Shown: positions 1-5,101 of the stretch, in pieces
Position numbering within the stretch: position 1 is the first letter of the stretch
Layout: each line of letters opens with the position of its first letter
Source: Crocinitomicaceae bacterium
GTDB taxonomy: Bacteria; Bacteroidota; Bacteroidia; Flavobacteriales_D; Crocinitomicaceae
Direction: 5' to 3'
DNA: 6,661 nt
Assembly (NCBI GenBank): GCA_023264075.1
Contig: JALQTG010000182.1
Span: 1 to 6,661 of the forward strand
Made by a program: the position numbers and the translations under genes
The notes under the pieces: model-generated
What the model was told of the DNA's origin: nothing
What the model saw: only the letters and a program-made list of their open reading frames with translations
Databases searched by the model: none

Positions 1-943
1 CTTTAATTGATCCGAGTGGAGTGTTTAAATCATGCGCTATACCTGATGAAATCTCCCCAAGCAGCACAAGCTTTTCCTGACCAATTAATGAATTTGACAT
101 CTCTATGTTGGATTTTGTCTTTTCGAGCACTTTCTTCTCGAGATCTTCATTCAAACGAATCAGTTCACTATTTTTATTTTTAATCTCACCTGAAATTTGT
201 TCAATTTTTTCTTCAAGATGATTTTTATATTCATTATTTTCCTTCTGCAATTTTTGTAATTTATTCTTGAGCGAAAAAAGTGCATTGTTAAGTTCATCTA
301 ACTCAGTTTTACCGGAAACTAAGGTGATATCTACGGAATAATTCTGATTCTCTAATTCTTGAGCGATACTAACAGCACGATAAATGGGTTTAGTCAAAAA
401 CCTTAATGATAATGCAAACAAAATAATAGTTGCTATGATAGAAACAATGATTAAATATCTGAAAGGTGCATTAAGATTAGATAAGATAATTTCATCATTT
501 GAAGCAGAGGTGGTTATAATTATACGACCAGAAATTAATTCTGAATTAAATTGGGATTCACTGTAGATTAAGGAATCTGATCTTTCCAATGCAATAGGAA
601 AGTAGAAGTCCGGATAACAAGCAAATACCGCAGAAGAATCTTTTCCCTCATTCGTAGCAATCAAATCCTCGACAATAGCAATATATTCAAATCCACTTTT
701 CTTGGATATAGTAGAAACCAAATACTCAACGAGTGCAAAATCTTCATTATTGATGGCTTGTTGAATAACTGCGGAAGCAACCCCGGCGCTATTCTCAAAC
801 TCCTCTCTTGTATGATCTTGAAGTAAACTGCGTTGTTTAGAATTGAAATAGTAACCCAGCGGAATAGAAATTACAAGCCCGATGAATCCAAAAAGAATCC
901 AAACCTTAAACGCCGCAGAGTTCCAAATTCTATTCCTTTTCAA
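1..943 (-). CDS. Membrane sensor histidine kinase (3' end missing)
   Basis: Inner-membrane two-component sensor kinase; 314 residues are visible and the gene runs off the window at base 1. Order of parts: basic N-terminus (KRNR), membrane segment about residues 12-33, extracytoplasmic region about 34-161, second membrane segment about 162-180, HAMP-like linker (about 181-230), a long charged coiled-coil-like helix (about 226-290), then the dimerisation/phosphoacceptor box LLGEISSGIAHDLNTPLG with His304 as the predicted phosphorylation site. The ATP-binding domain must lie beyond the window. The start is TTG at 943: this frame has a stop at 950-952 and no ATG until residue 282, so TTG (or another non-ATG codon) must be used. 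It overlaps the preceding binding-protein gene by 14 bases. By position, the extracytoplasmic domain probably senses that protein or its ligand; this is inference. The extracytoplasmic region shows no named sensor fold that I recognise. Confidence 0.9.
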   Translation of the reverse strand, partial: MKRNRIWNSAAFKVWILFGFIGLVISIPLGYYFNSKQRSLLQDHTREEFENSAGVASAVIQQAINNEDFALVEYLVSTISKKSGFEYIAIVEDLIATNEGKDSSAVFACYPDFYFPIALERSDSLIYSESQFNSELISGRIIITTSASNDEIILSNLNAPFRYLIIVSIIATIILFALSLRFLTKPIYRAVSIAQELENQNYSVDITLVSGKTELDELNNALFSLKNKLQKLQKENNEYKNHLEEKIEQISGEIKNKNSELIRLNEDLEKKVLEKTKSNIEMSNSLIGQEKLVLLGEISSGIAHDLNTPLGSIK

Positions 944-1376
944 AACTATTTATTTGAATCGTAGTAATCTTCTCTGACCCGGTGTAATCATACAAAATAG
1001 CAATTGAACCAGGGTTTTCTTGAACAAAATCAATCATCCTTTGGTTTGAATTAAAATAAACTGGTGGGTTTGCTCTTCCTTGAAATACAATACTCAACCA
1101 ATACCGACGGAATGAGTTTAACGAAGATCCTGCAATAAGGCGAGCGACCTCTTCTGCGCCTTGAAAATCAGTTGTGGGTAGTACTACAACAATGGTGTTA
1201 TTATTTGAATCAACCTGTTTTTCCCCTAAAAAAATATCCTTTAATTCACTTAAGCTCATGGGATTCGTTGTTATTGAATTCCCGATTACCGTAAATTTTT
1301 CTGAACTTGTTTGTGAAATTCCTGATATGGAAACAAACAAAATTGCAATAAACAAAACAATCCTTCTAGATAGCAT
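930..1376 (-). CDS. Short secreted PstS-like (PBP-like) substrate-binding protein
   Basis: A 148-residue exported protein resembling the phosphate-ABC-transporter substrate-binding (PBP-like) family. Residues 1-21 form a signal peptide (MLSRR, hydrophobic core, SGISQ end). The mature part has hallmarks of the short family members: LKDIFLG (45-51), FRRYW (89-93), QGRANPP (99-105) and PGSIAILYD (122-130). Full PstS proteins are roughly twice as long, so this is a small stand-alone version. The chosen ATG at 1376 puts the signal peptide at the N-terminus; the frame is open to an ATG at 1451, but that adds 25 polar residues inside the upstream gene. The start overlaps the porin gene's stop by 11 bases, and the stop lies inside the kinase start. 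No permease or ATPase gene is adjacent, so a role as ligand sensor for the neighbouring kinase is more likely than uptake. The ligand is unknown; phosphate is only suggested by family naming. Confidence 0.82.
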   Translation of the reverse strand: MLSRRIVLFIAILFVSISGISQTSSEKFTVIGNSITTNPMSLSELKDIFLGEKQVDSNNNTIVVVLPTTDFQGAEEVARLIAGSSLNSFRRYWLSIVFQGRANPPVYFNSNQRMIDFVQENPGSIAILYDYTGSEKITTIQINSFEKE

Positions 1377-2436
1377 AAGATAATTGCATTTTAAGTTCGT
1401 ATTTTTCTTGCAACATTGGAATATTATCGAATCCTTCGAATAACCCACCATATTTTTCGAACTGAACTTTTAAATTCAATTTATCGCTAAATTCCCAGCG
1501 AAATCCTAACGAATATTTCAATGCATTCATTCGTCGAGTATGGAGCTCTTTATCCGAAGTAATCAAGGCATCAAGCATTACATATGGGATATATTTCTCT
1601 TTGATCCTATAACCAGCGTAAATATAGTTGGTATAATTGACGGATAGACCCAATGAATCTGTTCTTGATCCAATGATTGCAAATTCATTTAATAATTCAA
1701 ACTTGGTTTGAAAGCGGGCAACCGAAACATGAAATTGATTCAACGAAACTGATCCCTTGTACATATGATTGTGAAAGGATCCTGCATGGGCATGAGGACC
1801 ATGTGTATTCGTGGGAAGAAAATCATTATTAAATCCAGCCATTAGTCGTGTTCCGAATTTCGGTTTAATATGAACAGACGCATTATAGGAGAAATTAAAC
1901 CCACTACTCGAAATATCTGTACTTTCCATTCCGTTGGCAACTTGAACATCATAACCAAATTTATATTTTCCAATATCTTGTCCTTGCAAACGAATTCCTA
2001 ATGAATGAATAGGTACGAAAAAACTAAAATTTAAAGGACGATCAATTGTTGGAAAGAAAATTCTTCCATGGTGATAAACATCATTCCAATAATTTAAAGC
2101 TGTATGCATTTTTCCGACAAGTAAATAATGTTTCTTGTGATAATTGTACCGTATACGAGCACGCTCGATACTTGCGAGAAAACCGGAGGGTGACGAGGCA
2201 CTCCCTTTAAACACAAATTCACCCAAAAAAGAAACCTTATCTGATAATTTCCCAGAAACAAACAAGTCATGCTCACCTAACGTAAAACTTCCAAAATCAT
2301 CTTGACCTATTGAATCATTTGGGTAAAAATTATTTTCATACCCCAAGTGTCCAAAACCATTTACTTGAATCTGGCGCTGAGCGATTAACGTTGAAACACT
2401 AATAATTGAAATAGAAACTAGCAAATAAACTTTCAT
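1366..2436 (-). CDS. Outer-membrane beta-barrel porin-like protein with His-rich segment
   Basis: A 356-residue protein with a signal peptide (about residues 1-20, ending TLIAQ) followed by many alternating polar/aromatic strands, consistent with an outer-membrane beta-barrel. The segment WNDVYHHG...TIDRP (117-134) resembles a signature I associate with bacterial porin-like proteins (YWN..(Y/F)HHG...RP); this is recalled, not searched. Residues 212-225 hold five histidines and a methionine (H212, H215, H217, H222, H224, M225) between predicted strands, probably a loop that could bind a metal. The C-terminus (KMQLSYAI) looks like a final beta strand but does not end in the classic Phe. The ATG at 2436 overlaps the receiver gene stop as ATGA. 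Inferred role: entry pore or surface receptor for the solute detected by the downstream binding protein and kinase. The substrate is not readable from the sequence. Confidence 0.78.
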   Translation of the reverse strand: MKVYLLVSISIISVSTLIAQRQIQVNGFGHLGYENNFYPNDSIGQDDFGSFTLGEHDLFVSGKLSDKVSFLGEFVFKGSASSPSGFLASIERARIRYNYHKKHYLLVGKMHTALNYWNDVYHHGRIFFPTIDRPLNFSFFVPIHSLGIRLQGQDIGKYKFGYDVQVANGMESTDISSSGFNFSYNASVHIKPKFGTRLMAGFNNDFLPTNTHGPHAHAGSFHNHMYKGSVSLNQFHVSVARFQTKFELLNEFAIIGSRTDSLGLSVNYTNYIYAGYRIKEKYIPYVMLDALITSDKELHTRRMNALKYSLGFRWEFSDKLNLKVQFEKYGGLFEGFDNIPMLQEKYELKMQLSYAI

Positions 2437-2846
2437 AAACTTAATTTTGCGTTAATGGGGAGACAATTATTTATTTTTTCTAATAAATCCAATTTTTCCC
2501 AAGGTTTACTAATGTAATATTCCAAGAGATTGTCCTCAACTAAATCAGAGACCAGTGCCGCCGAGGAATTTCCTGAGAGCATAATGCACCTACACGCTGG
2601 AAAATGTTGTTTTAAGCTGCGAATAAATTGATCACCTTGCATTTTCGGCATTTGAAAATCGACAAGACAAACACTTATATCAATATTATCTCGATCATAA
2701 TTCTTTAGTTCATGCATAGCCTCCAAAGGGTCATCAAAACTCTCCACAATATGCACACCTTTATTTGCAACAGAATTAATCTGGAATTTTGTTACATTAT
2801 TAATGATATTGTCATCATCAACACAAAAAACCCCATATTTCCTCAT
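2433..2846 (-). CDS. Single-domain response regulator (CheY-like receiver)
   Basis: A 137-residue receiver domain with no output domain. Acidic pocket D10-D11-D12 (VDDD), phosphoacceptor Asp63 (LVDFQMP), switch Ser91 (MLSGN) and Lys114 in SKPW are all in place, so it should be phosphorylated normally. It is the first gene of the operon and overlaps the porin gene by 4 bases (ATGA). The kinase encoded last in the operon is its likely partner. With no DNA-binding or enzymatic domain it must act by protein-protein contact, on the kinase itself, a phosphorelay protein or an effector elsewhere. The KPW form of the lysine motif is common in receivers tied to hybrid kinases or HD-GYP proteins, a weak hint only. 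Start: ATG at 2846, giving the expected short lead-in to the first beta strand (YGVFCVDDD). Confidence 0.92.
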   Translation of the reverse strand: MRKYGVFCVDDDNIINNVTKFQINSVANKGVHIVESFDDPLEAMHELKNYDRDNIDISVCLVDFQMPKMQGDQFIRSLKQHFPACRCIMLSGNSSAALVSDLVEDNLLEYYISKPWEKLDLLEKINNCLPINAKLSL

Positions 2847-2863
2847 ATGTTAAAATTTATGAG
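2842..2863. repeat. Inverted repeat over the response-regulator start
   Basis: CTCATA (2842-2847) and TATGAG (2858-2863) are perfect 6-base inverted arms around a 10-base AT-rich spacer. The pair spans the start codon and the expected transcription start, just downstream of the candidate -7 element, where an operator or a weak leader hairpin would sit. In AT-rich DNA a chance origin is quite possible. Confidence 0.3.
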
Positions 2864-2864
2864 T

Positions 2865-2892
2865 CAAATATACACAAAATAATGAGTACAAA
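2865..2892 (-). promoter_or_regulatory. Candidate Bacteroidota promoter for the sensory operon
   Basis: On the minus strand TATATTTG (2872-2865) matches the Bacteroidota -7 consensus TAnnTTTG exactly, with TTTG (2892-2889) 16 bases upstream as the -33 element. This spacing is a little short of the usual range. It lies 18 bases before the response-regulator ATG, implying a very short leader. It is the only exact -7 match seen on this strand in the 258-base gap after uvrC. Confidence 0.5.
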
Positions 2893-2897
2893 AAGAG

Positions 2898-2913
2898 TAT
2901 GCGAAATTGCATA
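2898..2913. repeat. Inverted repeat upstream of the operon promoter
   Basis: TATGC (2898-2902) and GCATA (2909-2913) are perfect 5-base arms around GAAATT. On the minus strand this lies just upstream of the candidate -33 element, the usual position for an activator site. The operon's own regulator has no DNA-binding domain, so any protein bound here would be encoded elsewhere. Confidence 0.28.
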
Positions 2914-3104
2914 TTAAAAATACTATGTCTTGTTTATTGAACTTCGTTGGTACTGTAGCTACAATTACAACCTAAATTCCTTAGATCTATAAAAGTTTGT
3001 GAGATGATTCCTTTAACAATCAAAATATTAAACCATTATCGGTTACTTTCTGCTGATTTAGACGGTATCGAATGAGCTAAAAAGTTCTTTACACATACAG
3101 TAGA

Positions 3105-4907
3105 TTATTTAATTTGATCAAAATATGCGAAGAGTAACTCTGCCTTTGCGCGACCAACTACTGACTCAATATCTTCAAAAGCAGCATTCTTTATGGATTT
3201 AAATGTCTTAAAATGGAGCATCAATTCCTCCTCTGTTTTCGGGCCAATTCCTTTTACTTGAGATAACTCAGAAACAAGCGCTGATTTGCTGCGCTTATTT
3301 CGATGGTGCCTTATCCCAAAGCGATGGGCCTCATTACGCATGTATTGAATAACCTTTAAGCTTTCACTCTTTTTATCTAAATAAATTGGTAAACTGTCTC
3401 CTGGAAAAAATATTTCTTCAAGTCGCTTCGCAATTCCAATTATAGGTATTTTACCATACAAACCTAATGATCTCAGTGCATCAACCCCTGCGCTGAGCTG
3501 ACCTTTCCCACCGTCAACAACTAATAATTGGGGCAAGCCCCCCCCCCCTTCAAGCATACGTTTATACCTTCTGTAAATTGCTTCCCTCATTGAGGCGAAA
3601 TCATCAGGACCCTCCACGGTTTTAATATTGAAATGGCGATAATCCTTTTTACTCGGCTTACCATTTTTGAAAACAACACAGGCAGAAACTGCATTCGTTC
3701 CTTGAAAATTAGAATTGTCGAAACACTCCATATGAACCGGTAATTCATGTAATCGAAAATCTTTTTGGATTTTCTGTAATATCCGTTCGGTATGTACCTC
3801 CGGATTTTTTAAACGCTCTTGCTTGTGTTTTTCGAGTTTATAAAATTTTGCGTTTCTTTTGGATAAATCCAATAAATGTTTCTTGTCTCCCCGTTGAGGA
3901 ACAAAAAAGTGAACCCCATCTATTTCCAGCTGATCCAAGCTTTCAACGAGTACCTCTTTGGATTGACTATCAAATTGAAGACGCATCTCTGTAAGAACAA
4001 ATGCAATTATTTCAGATCGAGATTCCGACAACTTCTTCTTGACCTCCACAGTATGGGCGTGAATAATTGCTCCGTTACTAATCATTAGGTAATTGACAAA
4101 AGCTCGATTTTCGTCGTCCTCCAATGTAATCACCTCTACTTCGTGAATAGTTGGAGAGACTACTGTTGACTTCGCTCGATACTTCTCCAGTGTTTTAATC
4201 TTGTTCTTAATTAATTCAGCCTCTTCAAATTCGTAATTTTGAGCTGCCAACTGCATGCGTTCCTTCAGAAGACGAAGCACTGAAGTAATGTTCCCCTTCA
4301 CAATATGTTCTATCTGTGTAATGTATTCATCATAGTTTGCTTTTGGTTCCGAGCCTACACAAGGTCCTTTGCAATTTCCAATGTGGTATTCCAAACATAC
4401 TTTAAACCTTCCTTCTCTTATTTTGGAGGGCTGTAGGTCCAACGAGCACGTCCTCAATGGAAATAAATCCTTCATTAGCTCCAATAAAGTGTTCACAACC
4501 TTAACAGAAGGGTATGGACCGAAATATTTAGACCCATCGCGAACAACTCTTCGTGTGGTAAAAACACGCGGAAAAGGTTCGTTCTTAATACAAATCCAGG
4601 GGTATGTTTTATCGTCCTTTAGCTGAATATTATACCGGGGCTTATATTTTTTGATGAGGCTATTTTCGAGCAACAAGGCATCTGTCTCCGAATCCACAAC
4701 GATGTAATGAATATCCTCAATTTTGCGCACCAAAATACGGGTTTTCGCGATGTCATGATGCTTTGAAAAATAGGAGGTAACCCGTTTCTTAAGATTCTTT
4801 GCTTTTCCAACATAAATAATGGTGCCACCTTTGTCAAAATATTGATAGACCCCTGGTTTTTCAGGAAGAGATTTTAGTTTTTCCGACAGTGGGTTCTTGT
4901 TCTCCAT
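3105..4907 (-). CDS. uvrC: UvrC, excinuclease ABC subunit C
   Basis: Cytoplasmic nuclease of nucleotide excision repair; acting with UvrA and UvrB it cuts the damaged strand on both sides of the lesion. 600 residues, normal for the family. Domains: GIY-YIG nuclease (about 15-95; GVY 19-21, YVG 32-34, Arg42, Glu81), UVR/UvrB-contact helix (about 200-240, NYEFEEAELIKNKI), RNase H-like endonuclease (about 385-540; Asp397 in CFDNSN, Asp465 in VVDGGKGQ, His528 in NEAHRF), and C-terminal helix-hairpin-helix repeats (about 543-598, VKGIGPKTEEEL). The ATG at 4907 gives the usual short lead-in (NPLSEKLKSLPEKPGVY); the frame extends to a TTG at 4940, but that adds only 11 atypical residues. Two oddities: residues 454-457 are four glycines encoded by an 11-G run, and residue 525 is Asn where many UvrC proteins have Asp (RDEAHRF). 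It is divergent from sucA and followed by a 258-base gap. Confidence 0.97.
   Translation of the reverse strand: MENKNPLSEKLKSLPEKPGVYQYFDKGGTIIYVGKAKNLKKRVTSYFSKHHDIAKTRILVRKIEDIHYIVVDSETDALLLENSLIKKYKPRYNIQLKDDKTYPWICIKNEPFPRVFTTRRVVRDGSKYFGPYPSVKVVNTLLELMKDLFPLRTCSLDLQPSKIREGRFKVCLEYHIGNCKGPCVGSEPKANYDEYITQIEHIVKGNITSVLRLLKERMQLAAQNYEFEEAELIKNKIKTLEKYRAKSTVVSPTIHEVEVITLEDDENRAFVNYLMISNGAIIHAHTVEVKKKLSESRSEIIAFVLTEMRLQFDSQSKEVLVESLDQLEIDGVHFFVPQRGDKKHLLDLSKRNAKFYKLEKHKQERLKNPEVHTERILQKIQKDFRLHELPVHMECFDNSNFQGTNAVSACVVFKNGKPSKKDYRHFNIKTVEGPDDFASMREAIYRRYKRMLEGGGGLPQLLVVDGGKGQLSAGVDALRSLGLYGKIPIIGIAKRLEEIFFPGDSLPIYLDKKSESLKVIQYMRNEAHRFGIRHHRNKRSKSALVSELSQVKGIGPKTEEELMLHFKTFKSIKNAAFEDIESVVGRAKAELLFAYFDQIK
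3538..3548 (-). repeat. 11-base poly-G tract inside uvrC
   Basis: The plus strand has 11 consecutive C, read as G in uvrC and encoding Gly454-Gly457 between catalytic Asp397 and Asp465. With 11 Gs the gene is in frame. With 10 Gs the frame reads GCT TGC CCC AAT TAT TAG, and with 12 it reaches TGA after LAPIISC, so either change removes the second nuclease and the helix-hairpin-helix part. GGGGC at 3530-3534 is complementary to GCCCC at 3537-3541, a small inverted repeat touching the tract. Confidence 0.9.
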
Positions 4908-4963
4908 CTTATTTACAAAGTTAACCAAACATTTATTCAATGAGAATTTGTGAAAAGATTAAA

Positions 4964-4971
4964 CAAAAGTA
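4964..4971 (-). promoter_or_regulatory. Candidate uvrC promoter (-7 element)
   Basis: TACTTTTG on the minus strand (4971-4964) matches TAnnTTTG exactly and lies 56 bases before the uvrC ATG at 4907. No convincing TTG -33 element is seen at the expected distance, so the call rests on the -7 box and position. Confidence 0.4.
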
Positions 4972-5069
4972 TTCTTCAAGTGAAAAATATAGTAATTTTA
5001 ATCGACTAAGAATCTGAAAAGTCATCAAAAATTAAATCCTTTTTTTACATCGAAACTCATAGAAAATTG

Positions 5070-5077
5070 TAGTTTTG
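5070..5077 (+). promoter_or_regulatory. Candidate sucA promoter (-7 element)
   Basis: TAGTTTTG (5070-5077) matches the Bacteroidota -7 consensus TAnnTTTG and lies 24 bases before the sucA ATG at 5102. The -33 side has only a T run (5040-5046), not a TTG. Transcription would start around 5083, leaving a leader of about 20 bases. Confidence 0.42.
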
Positions 5078-5086
5078 TTCTTCCGA

Positions 5087-5098
5087 AATTGTACAATT
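5087..5098. repeat. Perfect 12-base palindrome before sucA
   Basis: AATTGTACAATT is a perfect palindrome between the predicted sucA transcription start and the ATG, ending three bases before the start codon. A dimeric repressor bound here would block early transcription, so it is a possible operator. With no loop it is unlikely to form a good RNA hairpin. AT-rich composition makes chance occurrence plausible. Confidence 0.35.
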
Positions 5099-5101
5099 GA
5101 T

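Noticed and set aside
384..566. Open plus-strand frame of 60 codons
   Set aside because: It lies antisense inside the histidine kinase, whose own frame has clear domain motifs; no recognisable protein features.
1174..1383. Open plus-strand frame of 69 codons
   Set aside because: Antisense to the signal peptide and N-terminal half of the PstS-like gene; a composition shadow.
1377..1451. 25-codon N-terminal extension of the PstS-like gene to an ATG at 1451
   Set aside because: It would put polar residues ahead of a clear signal peptide and run deep into the porin gene; ATG at 1376 fits better.
2094..2276. Open minus-strand frame of 60 codons inside the porin gene
   Set aside because: Out of frame within the porin coding sequence, with no family features.
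2954..2963. 10-base palindrome TGTAGCTACA in the intergenic gap
   Set aside because: Far from both the candidate promoter and any gene start, and no second copy was seen; likely chance.
3031..3044. AACC-ATTATC-GGTT as a uvrC terminator
   Set aside because: Only a 4-base stem, not GC-rich and without a solid T run; no convincing terminator is seen between uvrC and the operon.
3004..3075. 23-codon plus-strand frame (MIPLTIKILNHYRLL...) in the gap between uvrC and the operon
   Set aside because: Too short, with no promoter or recognisable homology; a small peptide or gene remnant cannot be excluded but is not supported.
3876..4837. Several open frames of 70-85 codons within uvrC on both strands
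   Set aside because: All are out of frame or antisense to well-supported UvrC domains.
4908..4940. 11-codon extension of uvrC to a TTG at 4940
   Set aside because: The ATG at 4907 immediately precedes the conserved N-terminal lead-in; the extra residues resemble no UvrC N-terminus.
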